Assembly (NCBI GenBank): GCA_037074765.1
Contig: JBAMDO010000103.1
Span: forward strand, 1-64,000
Source: Mansonella perstans
Lineage: Eukaryota > Nematoda > Chromadorea > Rhabditida > Onchocercidae
Reading direction: 5' to 3'
Length of the DNA stretch: 64,000 nt
Part shown: piece after piece, positions 26,401-43,633 of the stretch
Position numbering within the stretch: position 1 is the stretch's first letter
Layout of the letters: each line of letters starts with the position of its first letter
Program-made: the position numbers and the translations under genes
Notes under the pieces: model-generated
The model's database searches: none
What the model saw: the letters and a program-made list of their open reading frames with translations, nothing else
What the model was told of the DNA's origin: nothing

Positions 26401-29400
26401 CTTGGTATAAAAGTTTCAATCAAATCGAAAATAAACATTGTCCCTTTATAAATGAATATGCGGAATAAAATCAATGTCAATGAGTAATATCTGAAATATC
26501 ATGCAACCGTTTTAAGTCGGTTACACTGGAAAAAATAGTACTTATATTGCGACCACACCTGAAGACATTTAAATCATGAACACCATTTCCTCAACAGAAA
26601 TTTGTAACTTCTATAGTAATATTCTCGTTAAATGTTCTTTTCTTTCTATTCGAAATTATCTCAGTCAAGGAAGTTGAAAGTCATCTGTCGATCTGATATG
26701 CACATAGGTTAATTCTTTTATTTTTTTATTTGCTTCAGATATGTACCTTATGCCGAGACTATCAATCAAAAAATGGATGCTACTGGTATTGTAGGATAGT
26801 AAAAAGTTAGCTTCAATCAGTGATATCTCAATATGTTTCACAATAGCTGTAGTTTTCTTGTGTTTTGGCATCCTATTAGTTTACGATTTTCTCAAGGTTG
26901 CTTTCAAATTTGTTTAAAAATCAGGTGATATAACGGTTGAAATGAACGGTACGCAATGAACTGTGTTATCCGTGAATATGAAAAGTGATATTTCTTATTC
27001 CAAAATGCTTGAAAATTACTTTTTAAATCTTTTATCTATAAACTATCAACAAGCTCATCTAATTTGCGAAAAAAGTTTGTTTCCTTTATCAGAGATATTT
27101 GATTCTGCTGACACTGTCTTGTAGTTATAAATTTAAAGTTATGCAAAATGCATCATTTGATTGCTAACTGCAAATTAAGTACAGAATATCTGAATGAAAC
27201 AGGCATTTCGGAAGGCTTTGCGACTCTTTCCATCGATTCATAATTTAGTATTGATTTCTCATGAAAAATAACTGTGTTCATCTTTTAATGTTATCTATAA
27301 GTGATGAAAAAGTTTTGTTAGTTATAAGGAAGAAAATTTTGAAATGAATGACTTACGTACTTTTCGATAATTTCACGAATTGGATTTGGAAAGTACAGCT
27401 AGTTATAGTTTTATTACTGTCCAGATACCAATTATAATGGAAGAACGTTCAGAATAATACCAATTATTATAATAGAATGACGAACGAAATATGTATTAAT
27501 ATAATGAATTAAAAAATGAGATTGAGGAGGAATAGGAAGGACATTATGATAATACAAAAAAAGGTTATTGGTCTCTGAGTTAAGGTGAAGGATAGTAGCA
27601 GTAGTAAAAGGTGGTATTGTTGTGACACTGACAAATGATCTCAGCACAAGGAGGATGTTTTTACACGGTGTAAATTGTTCATAATGAATTAATAAATCAA
27701 ATCACAGTGGGTTACAATTAATTAGCGGCATTTATAAGATTTTATAAGATTAGAAGACTATTAATCAACCTTATTTACAGAAATCGGTTAAAAGGCATAG
27801 CTAAAAAGTATTTTACAAAAACAAAATAATAAATCTCACTACTGTGATAGATTTCCATTAATCACTCAACTGTTAAAATTCGTAGTAAACACCATAAAAC
27901 TTTAAAAATAAGAAAATAAATCATTATGTGACGTTTTGCAATTAATCATGTCGCATAGAAATAATTATAGTACAGTATGATCTGGCTTGTACCAAACATT
28001 TTGCATTACAATTATTTCGATTTTTCTGACAGTAAATATCATGGAACAAGCTGTACACGTCAGGACACCGTGGAAATTGCATAGTATTTTCATAAATATT
28101 TTTGTTTACTTGGCTGAAAAAAAAGAAGCATATCAAAATGGATTTGTATGATAAAATTTTCGCAAATAGAGCGCTCTATTATCTCTTGCAGTTTGAAGAA
28201 GAGTTTGGTAACCTTTAATATGCCCAAGCTTCGATTTACATATTAATCAATTCGTTGGATGGATTTGGATGTGGTAAATTTTCACATGTTGTTATAGCAT
28301 TTTTCAGTATCAGTGATAAGTGAATAGCACAGTAAAATGATGGAATGAACGGTGAAATGAATTGAATAGACAAAAGATAATATCGATTAGAAATATTTCA
28401 GCCATATTAATGAAATTTAAAAATGCAAGTTATTGTATCAAAGCATCACTGCTGTCATCCTTCTTTCAAAGTCCAACGAGTATCTTAGAAGTTGGAGGCA
28501 TTTTTCTACACTTTAGAATCTTCAATTACCTTCCTTTTTCTATTCGATATTACAATGTAGTCTTCGGTGATAAGCTGTTTTAGTCTGTGCAGCATGGAAA
28601 TCTCGCATCTCTCCTGATATGAATAAAGTAAATGAAACCTAAAACCACGAGTAATGTCAAGATCTCCATATCGTTTTACTACCGCTGTTAACATTTTTAT
28701 TCACCAATCAGAAGCATCAATGCTTTATCTTCTGCGACAAGTGCACAGCGAACTGAAAAGCAAACTAAAACGACGTGGAAAAAACGTTTAAGACGAACAA
28801 GAAAAAAAATTTTGAAGCTAAGCTCATGAGTTACAAAATAACTGTTTTCCTGTGATATAGTATTTTAAAAAGCAGTTGATTTAGGCATCATTTTCCACTG
28901 ATAAACGATTTGAAAAGAATCAAAAATGTATAATCGATTATATTCAGGACTATGTTTCTTGATACTGAAACAATGACAATGACAACAAGCAACATGAATT
29001 ACAGTACTAGCCATTGCAAAAACCTTAGCAACGATAATGCTTACGTTGCTGTAGCGGTAAGCTCAGGGGAACGGCATCGCGATACGCACCAATGAAGAGC
29101 AGTAAGATGTCAAAATCTAGTGCTTCATATAAAATCAGAAACTTCAGCAAGGTCTGCTAGCATTTGTAGTGTGAAGTGTAAATGATTTATAACTTATACT
29201 TTTGCAGCATTGCAAGTGCAAAAAGAAATTAAACTTCGACTGATCTAAGCGGTCGTTTAAGCGTGAAAGTAGTACTCCTTAATTCCTTTCATTTCCTTCT
29301 AAATACATTGCAAATGTAATATTTTCTACCTATTCAAAATGGAAGATAACAACGATCCCGTTAGATGCTTCTACTGAATAGGAAGGATGACAGTCATTCC

Positions 29401-30166
29401 ATCGAACATTTCAATGTTCATTTCTTAGCTATTCAAAATTAATAACTTTTTTTTTTTTTTATTATTAAATTCATTAATTATTCATAGATGAAAATATTAA
29501 GATTTCAAATCAAATATTTGATTTCCATTTAGTTATGGCGAATCGAAGGATTATCGTGAGAATAAGAATCAGCAAGCAGGAATGTGAGTCGGACTAGAAA
29601 AAAATTTCCCTGAAACTAACGAGTTCAAGAGATAAAAATATGAGGAAGAGAAGTAAATTTGAAAGTTGATTTAATTTTCTGCCTTGATTAATCGTTTGAT
29701 GTTGTCGTATGTTTTTGTTGGATATATGAAAATGTTCATACTCGCTCTCTTTTAACTTTCCTTCGTTCATAGTGATTTAATTAAGTGTTGAAAATTATGA
29801 AAATTTGACAGAGTAATCTGTTGCAAAATGATGATGAACATTTTGAAAGTGGACGAAGGAATATGTGCTTCATTCTCCTAGCATGATAAGCATATTAAAG
29901 CTTATTTTGTGACAGAATTTTGACTAAACAATATTATTATGCAGTAATATTTGTTCTTTTTTTTGTGATTACTAATGCATCCTGCATATCGGAATCCGTA
30001 TCGGAATTGGAATTAAAATTTCAGAAATCAGTTTGCTATTCAAATTACCTCGACATATATGCAGCAATTACATCCTGTTGAAAACCTTCAAATAATTCTG
30101 ATATTCTGAGAACAGAACAGCGAATAAACAGCGCGAAACCACTAAAACTTCACTAATTTAATCGCT

Positions 30167-30382
30167 TCAAAGTTGAAATTCGTTAACTTTATTTAATTTT
30201 AATTCGGCAAATAATTGGACTCCCCAACAGTATTCAATATTTTTACGGCTAATCGGTTTTTTGCAATCTCTTAGCAAATAGCAAAAACCACTTTTCGATA
30301 CGTGCTCAAAATCATCGTAAGTATCGACCAATTGACGGTACACGTTAATGATACACGTAACACGAAGAATCATATGGCACAT
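30167..30382 (-). CDS. Hypothetical 71-residue open frame
   Basis: ATG at 30,382 to TGA at 30,167. The product starts MCHMILRVTCIINVYRQ and ends LKLNKVNEFQL, with five cysteines, no signal peptide and no domain I recognise. Codon choice is less biased to homopolymers than in surrounding DNA, which hints at coding or recently coding sequence. It stands alone in a gene desert and could be an exon, a decayed transposon fragment or chance. Confidence 0.2.
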   Translation of the reverse strand: MCHMILRVTCIINVYRQLVDTYDDFEHVSKSGFCYLLRDCKKPISRKNIEYCWGVQLFAELKLNKVNEFQL

Positions 30383-31322
30383 GTATATTGTTGATCTTAG
30401 GTCTCTTATGTATCTACAAAAGAGGATTCTTCTAGTTCAGAAGAATTTTCTGAGTAAAATGCACGTCACACTTGCGAGAGTTACTACTTATTGTTTCTCT
30501 TCATGAAATTCGCTAGCTATTACAACTTACATTATTAGGCTTTGAAAAAAAAAAAAAAAGTGACAATTCAAAGATTTATGCGGGAATTGTTCAGAAAATA
30601 CACGTACGGTAAATGCTATGTACGTATCACGTGCATTGCTTACAACAGTTGTCTTTACCCTTTTTTGAAATAGCGCTTTTGAGACGTATAGTTGTCATAA
30701 ACAACCCGCGGATCTAATCGATATTGATATTTTAGGGAGGATTACCTGAGGGAGTGCGACGTATGCGGTGAGGGTGCTCAGTGGATTTGCATTTTATTTA
30801 TTGGAGATTTCCATATTAGCTGGTGCGGTCGGTATTATGCTGTTGTTGGATTATTCATTCAAATTTCATTAAATTTCATTTGCATTATTTTGGAAAATAA
30901 ATAAATATCGTTGTAATGAAAAGCGGTTGGCGATACGGAAGATGTGAGTTAAAAAAAAAAAAAAAATGAGGGGAAAAGGAAAAAGAAGGGAGGTTATGTC
31001 ATATGGAGAAGACGAGAAATGGTTACGTTTAATTAAGTTGGGAAGGATAAAAGTTTAATAATGATGGGATAGGATGGAATTTTGGTTATGCCAATTCACT
31101 CAAGACTTTCTACCTTGGACACTTATTAGTATGTTTAAGGTTGAAAGTTCAGGAGGTAAATTTGGATTAAAACTGGTCGTTTTTTTTTTTTTTTTTTTAT
31201 TAAGAACTCTCACTACAAAAATGAATTTTTGTTGAATGAAGACTGTTTTCACATTGTAGATTGTGTTAAGGCAGTGGGTGTGCCAACCAGCTAAGTTGAG
31301 AAAAGAAAGCTCTATCTATCGG

Positions 31323-31330
31323 TATAAAAA
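31323..31330 (+). promoter_or_regulatory. TATA-like box upstream of the first hnRNP A1 gene
   Basis: TATAAAAA lies 167-174 bp upstream of the first ATG (31,497). It is followed by a stretch rich in repeated CAGG/ATCAG motifs that could be 5' UTR. Position and sequence fit a core promoter, but no transcript start is known. Confidence 0.35.
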
Positions 31331-31496
31331 TCAGGATCAGTATCAGGCAAGCATTCAGGCAAGAATCAGGAATCAGTGAGAGAGACATTGTTATACTTCT
31401 ACTGACTTATTGTGAGGGGATCTCGATAACTTCATTTAATCACTATCAGAGATACAGTCAGTGTTAAGAGAGTGACACAAAACAGACACAGATACG

Positions 31497-34840
<3,344 letters not shown>

Positions 34841-36086
34841 GGATGTGGATTAAACGAATATGCGGCATATGTCTTTTCGCTGCTGACACTTTTTTCCATA
34901 ATTTTTCCAACGATCTCAGTAAGGTGGTCCTAAGGTGTAGATTTTAAGCCGTTTCAGTTCTATTTTAAATTTATTGAACTTTGCTCTGTTTTAGTTTTTT
35001 GGTGTGCCTCCCATTAACTCCTAAGAAAGTTATGGAAATGTTGAGATGTTGGGAAAAGTGTAGTTTTCTTCCTCTCGATCTGCTGACAGCTGCATGCATT
35101 TTCGGATCATTTTCTGTAATATTTGTAGAACTGGCATTTTTCCCTAAAATTTTGTGATCATTTTTTTAATGCCGGAATTCACGCAATACAATTCTTATAG
35201 TCTTTTGCAGTTCCGGCTTTTGTCTCTGTTGCAGATTGTATTATTGCAGTTGTTGTTTCGGTTGCTTTCTTCTTTAGCGTGAAATATTGTGTAGTATAAA
35301 ACTTCGATATGATTTTGTTGCTATTAATATTGGCTATTGGAAAAGTTTCAGACCAGTCACTATTTATTTTAGAATTCGAATGGTGGTCCTCGGTTTTAAT
35401 TGGTTAATGTGTTCGTGAACTTACTTGATTCGGTATTCTGGATAGATGAAGCTTTGCTGTTATTAGTTTACCATCGAATGCTGTGATATGGTGAAAGTAT
35501 TATTTGAGTTCTTTTCTGAGCTGCATGGTTCGGCATGATTGGCATGTCTTGTAGATTTTCATGTTTTAATTTATTTATAGGTACTGTGCGTTTTGGATTA
35601 AGTGGTATTTCTGCAACACACGTTACGTCAAAGAGAGCAGGGTTGGTTTTGAATTTTTATATTGATAAGTACATCAAGTGAAGAGAGAAGGGGAAGTTGA
35701 AATGTCCTTATTCCACATTTTTGAAAGAAATGTTAGAAACTGTTTGGCTGCTGATTAACGAATTTCTTGGAAATTCGTGGTGAATATCCAGTTTTAATCC
35801 GAAATATCAGGTAAGGGAAGGTTAGGTTTTATCATCAGTTCTTTTTTTCCATTTTGTTGTAAATGTGAAATTCATTTTACGTTTGAAAGATGGTAAGCTG
35901 TAGTGAATACTTAACAAAGCGTTACGATTTGTTTGGTCTTATATACTGATTGGTATTATATACCTTTAGATATTGCTGTGAGATCAGTTATCAGTGACAT
36001 ACAGTATTTTGTGAGATCAGCCTATACATACGTCATTTGGTACAACCAGTGTATGTACTTTACGTGATCAAAGAGGGAGTGACCGT
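34841..36086. other. Spacer between the two hnRNP A1 genes
   Basis: About 1.25 kb containing the 3' UTR of copy 1 and the promoter of copy 2. No open frame with coding character. No leftover exon of a third copy was seen on either strand. Confidence 0.6.
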
Positions 36087-36161
36087 ATACTACTACTACT
36101 ACTACTACTTCTACTACTACTACTACTACTACTCTACTATCACTACTCTACTATCACTACT
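36087..36161 (+). repeat. (TAC)n triplet microsatellite
   Basis: About 75 bp of mostly uninterrupted TAC/ACT triplets, with a CTT interruption and imperfect CTATCACTA units at the right end. It ends about 26 bp before the ATG of hnRNP copy 2, so it probably lies in the 5' UTR or core promoter. Copy 1 has no such repeat at the same place. Confidence 0.9.
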
Positions 36162-36187
36162 GTCGAGGCTTAGAAACAAAGAGAACG

Positions 36188-38462
<2,275 letters not shown>

Positions 38463-39347
38463 ACCCGAATGTTCCGTATTGTTTTGTTTCCATTTAATTG
38501 TTTTAATATTATTATTATTAAGTGCAGTGGTACTTCCTGTAGTAGTTTACTCATAATTGTACCATTTCAGTTCATCATTGTTGCACTTATGTCTTTTTAT
38601 TCAATGCCGTATTCATCAAAATTTCCAAGCAGTTTTTGTCAGAGCTTTTTATTGACGGTGATTAGTTTCTTTGGTTGAAAGATGTATGAGGGAAGGTTTA
38701 CGAATGTTTAGAAGTAATGTATAAAATTATTTAGGCAATTTGGCAAATCTTTTATGGGTAATGATCGGGTGGATCAGTTAAAATGATTGTGAGAAATGTA
38801 CTGCTTTAGGGCATATTAATGCCGTTATTTTTGGTATTCTTTACGAACATATTGTTATTAAGTGATATAAAGTTGATATATGCTTTGGGATTTTTTTGGA
38901 AATAGAATAAAGTGATCGTGGATATTTTAACGATGTAGCCATTGCACACAGATGGAATATAACCTACCATCTATAATTTTGCTTGTCTATTGTGCATATT
39001 AGATTATTGTTAGAAGAATCTAGAGTTCGGTATTGGGTAGGTCAGTCTGAAATATTTTTCGGTTCAAATATTCGGGAAGGAAATTATATATGAAGTTGAG
39101 TACGAGGTGCAACACGGATAGGATATAGTTGTTCTTCATCGTCTTTTGGTGAAAAAACTAGGGGAAACATGTGTACGGGTGAGTTCTTATAGGTTTTGTG
39201 CCACGTAAGGTTCATATGCAACATTGTCCTGCTCTATGTTTTTACATTAGATTGAGGTGACGAGTGATTATGCTATAGGAAGGTTGGTATTTTTAAAGGT
39301 GGAATTCTGGTTTGCTCAGAATTGCAATTTGTAATGAGCCATTTAGG
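38463..39347. other. 3' UTR and spacer before GET4
   Basis: Holds the copy 2 3' UTR, including a candidate AATAAA at 38,906-38,911, and then the GET4 upstream region. No other coding signal seen. Confidence 0.6.
38906..38911 (+). terminator. Candidate polyadenylation signal of hnRNP copy 2
   Basis: AATAAA about 445 bp downstream of the stop codon, on the sense strand. The long 3' UTR this implies is plausible for an hnRNP gene with post-transcriptional control, but other variants may be used. Confidence 0.4.
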
Positions 39348-42181
39348 ATGTTTCGGATTGAGGAGAAGTTGCGATTGTGCTTTGAAAATGGTAACTATTA
39401 TGACGCGCACCAAATTTATCGCACACTGTATAATCGATTGTCCAACCAAGGAAAGTGGCAAGAGTTGCAGGATATGCTGTATAGTGGAATACTACGACTT
39501 CTAAGAGGTCAGTCTCAGGAGACGGTTAAAATTGTCATTCTTCGAAATTATTGAAGGTTGGCGTGTTGTATAGATTTGTGGGACAGTAAAGAAGAAGGAA
39601 ATCGGCTAGGGAACTGCAGTTTTGCAATTTTATACGTGGAACTATTTTTGGACTTTCTGGCCTTCCCTTTTACTTAAAATTTATACGTTGTTATTATAGA
39701 AGAACAAGCGGCAAGTGCAGTCGATCTTGCTGAACTATTTGTGGAAGCCTTGGAAAAATCGAAAACACCTGTCTCTTCAGTTGTTTTGGATCGTTTCGAT
39801 GAAGTTTGTTAACATGATTACATTATTCTTGATGAGTTATAAATAAAGACAATTTAACTTATAGTGTACTGTATTAAAACATCGAGCATTCATTGTATCC
39901 GTTTTGTTGTAGTTTGGAGTATTCATTTGAGACTTGATTTTGACTAGAAGTTGCAGTACGGTTTAAAACGTGAATCCTCGTTAGAGAAGACTGATATTTA
40001 ACAGATTACTTGGGAGTGGCAGTGCTGTGGAAAACTGGAGAATCATGAGAACTGTATTAGTTGATCACACAAGTTCCTTTTCAGTTACTTAATCTTTTAC
40101 CAGCTCAGTTGGAAAAAGATTTAGAAGCAGTTTCGGAGCGCGAAGATCGAAGATTGCAGTACATATCTCTAGGTATCAAATGGACAATGGCTGTAGGTGA
40201 TAGGAAACGTTATCGACGGCGGGGTCATCCCGGATTGCATTTGTTAGTCAAACTTAAATAAAATATTAATTTATGAAATAACGAATTAACTTATAAACTA
40301 ATCATTTTGAAGACTGATAACTTTGAAAGTTGCTTGAGTTTAGATTTTTCGTTTTTAATTCATCCATGTTATAAAGAAAAGCCAATATTGTTTTAGTCGC
40401 ATTGCTAAGTCGTTATGGCGCGAAGGAAATTACCTCAGTGCTAGAAATCATTTTATGTATTCTGATAATCCACAGGTAAGCTTTTCTATGTTTAAGGTTT
40501 AACAGCGATTCAGTTTACCAGCTAACTTTTTGTTTGTTAATGAAGTGTACACACTTTGTTAAGTGAAATTTTTTAATTTGCAATATCATAGTGTTATCCA
40601 TCATTGCAATTTGGCAGATATTTGTTGGTTTTCCAATTTAATTACGTTTGATTATGCAACTCTTTTTTGTAATTTCGTACTTCTTTCTTGCTTTACCATT
40701 TTTTTTCCTTTTTTCACTGTAATTTGAAGATTTGAATTTCAGACATTTGCAGTATTTCTTACTGAATACCAATTGAAATACGGGTATACTACAGAAAAAG
40801 ACTTATTCATAGCACAAGCTGTCATGCAGGTCAGTTCAGTTATTTTTTAAACAAATTGTGATATTAGATAATATCAAAGATAATGAAAATTAAAAGGTTT
40901 TGTGAATATATCCTTATTGATTCCAAAGTATTCGTGAAAGCTTTATTCTTTCATACTAAAAAAAAACTGCATTTTACATTTTTGCTTCCATTTCGTAGAT
41001 GCTTTGCGATCGGAAACCGAAGAGTGCCTTAAAATTGCTGCAGTTTTATTGTGACATGCATCCGGATATTAGAAGTGGATTTCCTTATCCATTTCCATTG
41101 CTCAACTTTCTACATTTTATGATAATATGTATTGTTAATAAAGAGGTATCCTTTCGAAATAATCTAGTTCTAGCTGAGCTCAACAACGTAGTTTAGAAAT
41201 AAGGGAAGAGGAAGAAGTCAGGAATAAACACATAAAATAGGACGTTTATGCTTAAACTTATGATTGTTCAGTTTCTATTAAATTTTGAGGATACACTATT
41301 TTTCATTATATGTTTACTTTTCTAGATGCTGTTAAGCTTCTTGGAAGAGCAGAGATTTTTGTTAATAGAACTAGTTCCTCATAAGCTTAATATTGATATA
41401 GTACATATAACATCTTGTAAGCTTCATTCTAATTTTAATTTTTAGATAACGTACTTCACAGTGGTAGTTGAGCAGTATGAAAGCGAAATCAGTCGTGATC
41501 CGGAGTACAAACAGCTTTTGGATAGGATAGGTCAAATATATTTGGGTCTACCACAATCACAAGCAACTCGAGGTGGCTTTCTAGGAAGCATGATTAAAGG
41601 TAAATATGTTTTTTGATTAAAAGTATTCATGTTTCTTTTTAAAAATAGGGAGTACAATGTTCAGGATTGCTTAAAAATTAATTTGTTTGGTTTTAGACAG
41701 TTTTAAGGAGAAGCTACAGAGTAGTCCTTAGTTTATGAAAAAGATGATGGATTTAAAAATGATTGATATCGTGAGAATAGTTTTTGTGAAGAAATTTCTT
41801 GCCAGTTTTAACAGTTCTGTTATTTACAATTTCTTGGTTATAAACAGATTAGTTTTTTTTTTTTTTTTTTTTTTTGAGAGAGAGAGTTCATGTACACTAT
41901 TTATGCTCCAATATCTCTTTGCTTATATTGAGAAGCGACGCAATCTTCTCATAAAGTTATTGGATAAATATACCATAATTTTAGGCTTTCTAAGATCACC
42001 AGAAAATGAATCAGGAACAGCTGAGGAATCTGAAATTGATTCGGATGAAATGCTTTGCATACCGCTTAGCAATGAAACTGAGTGCTTGGTAAATACAGTC
42101 AAAAGCAGACCAGGAACTGGTGTAATTCAGACGGATGCAACAAATAGAGGTGGTATCGCAGATGATATGGACTTAGATTGA
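39348..42181 (+). CDS. get4: GET4, Golgi-to-ER traffic protein 4
   Basis: Nine exons: 39,348-39,507; 39,700-39,803; 40,085-40,246; 40,410-40,475; 40,743-40,829; 40,999-41,145; 41,446-41,599; 41,697-41,720; 41,985-42,181; about 366 residues. An alpha-solenoid adaptor that bridges GET5/UBL4A (with BAG6 in animals) to the GET3/TRC40 ATPase, handing tail-anchored membrane proteins to the ER pathway. Diagnostic segments match the family: EKLRLCFENGNYYDAHQIYRTL at the start (positions 5-26), HPGLH, SLWREGNYLSARNHF, DLFIAQAVMQ, PLLNFLHFM, LLDRIGQIYLGLPQ and GGFLGSMI. The exon 3/4 junction uses an AAG acceptor and deletes three residues relative to the human protein, so it is less certain. The acidic end (DDMDLD) is reached only if exon 8 is spliced; read-through would stop at 41,731. 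Confidence 0.9.
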
Positions 42182-43633
42182 TATTTTTAAGTGTCGGAAA
42201 TTGTCAGTATTCTGAACAATTCTTGAGAAAAGGCGAAAATATACAGGATTTAATTAATTCCATTTCTTTAGAAGGTGGAGGAGATAGCTTCATGTTAAAA
42301 TTTTCAAATGAAATAGTTTTTCACCACCTATAATATATTCACTTTATAAAATTTTTTTTGTAAAATTTTATAAAATTATAAAAATACTTCGAAATTAAAT
42401 ATAGTGAATTTTTCTTTTTTGTTTTATTTGGGAAAAGATTTTTTTTGATTGGTTTATCTAAAAATTTCACAAAAAAGTTTTATTAGAAAACGTCTTACTG
42501 TGCAAAAATATTTTGGAAATTTTCATCACATAGCAACGGAATCTTTTTTTTAACAGTTATCGAACCTTTTTGCTTTTTTCTTTCTATATATTGTAAAATC
42601 TCTCATTTTCATCCCCATCAGAAATCATTTACTCCCCCTTGCAATGGATAGTTTTTTTTTAAGGATTTTTGTGATATCCAAATCATTCCATAGTATAATT
42701 TTTTCTGAGAAAAATTATTTGTAAAAAGGAAAAGCGAGTTATTAGATTTTATTTTACAAATTCAGTTCCATGAAATTTAGATCTTTTTATCACTGAATTT
42801 TTCCTAATGTCTTGATTAGTTACCTTTTGTTTGATTCGTGTTGAGCCTGTCTATTATTTCCTTTCTTGTAAATTTTTTTAATAAATATTCTCAAGAATTA
42901 TATTTGTAATTCTGAATTATTGGGTAATAGCCAATGGCCAATAGTGGCCTTGTGTACTAACACGGTATTCATTAGCTTATTAAGTGGACGTCGTAAATAA
43001 TAGAAAACTAGATCGATCGAACAAGTGTTATAGATGTGTATGTATAAAAAATATTTCTTAGTGATTGACGGGTTACCGTACAGAAACAGGTTCCAACATT
43101 TTCCGGGGTTATGGTTTCAAATCGTCTCTCTTGCAAAATCACCTGTCTTTAATGTGTACCTAATAAATATGTTGTAAAATTAAAGCATGCAGTGTGGCTG
43201 TGTCGATTTAATCATTCTTTTTAACGAAAATAGTTGTGGATTGCAATTTTTATAATATTTAAAATTGATATTTGAAATTAACATTTCCTCATCATTTTTC
43301 GGTAAAATCATTAAGCTTTATTTCACTTTTTCGTATCGGCGTTCACCATTTTACAAATACCCTCGTTTTTTTAATTTCGAAACATCAGTCGAAATAGTTC
43401 TAAATTTAAGTGAATGTCTCGTAGAAATAAGTGTGATCTAGGCGGCGATACAAAAAACATGTAATTTAAAGTGTTGAAAATACTTTGCATTTGTTTCGTT
43501 ACCTTTATCGTTGATCATTCAGTCGTCAGAATTCTTTTGAGATCACTTGCTGATTACATAAAAAATACTGGAAAAGCGTTTTATCACAATGGTTCGTGTA
43601 GCACCATATTTCGCAAAATTTACATTTCAGTTA
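42182..43633. other. Intergenic spacer between GET4 and the peroxiredoxin
   Basis: Very AT-rich with many short T runs and several AATAAA or ATTAAA motifs, any of which may end the GET4 transcript. No gene supported. From 43,589 a frame is open into the peroxiredoxin, discussed with that gene. Confidence 0.6.

Larger units (their letters stand above)
22643..31322. other. Large gene desert
   Basis: About 8.7 kb with no gene I can support. It contains the hairpin at 23,428-23,484. It also has a few minus-strand open frames with ATG starts that I cannot assign: 28,694-28,506 (with an internal donor-like GTAATT), 28,136-27,942 (cysteine-containing, preceded by TTTTTTCAG) and 30,382-30,167 (71 residues, ending in a stop). 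Homopolymer runs occur near 29,448 (T) and 30,547 and 30,950 (A). Confidence 0.55.

Noticed and set aside
27420..27610. Purine-rich, skewed stretch with two ACCAATTAT repeats, considered as a second mitochondrial insert
   Set aside because: Neither strand translates to mitochondrial protein segments with the invertebrate mitochondrial code.
27942..28694. Two minus-strand frames that might form a two-exon cysteine-containing secreted protein
   Set aside because: The donor at the end of the first is phase 0, but the acceptor TTTTTTCAG opens a frame that hits a stop in that phase; no signal peptide or known cysteine pattern.
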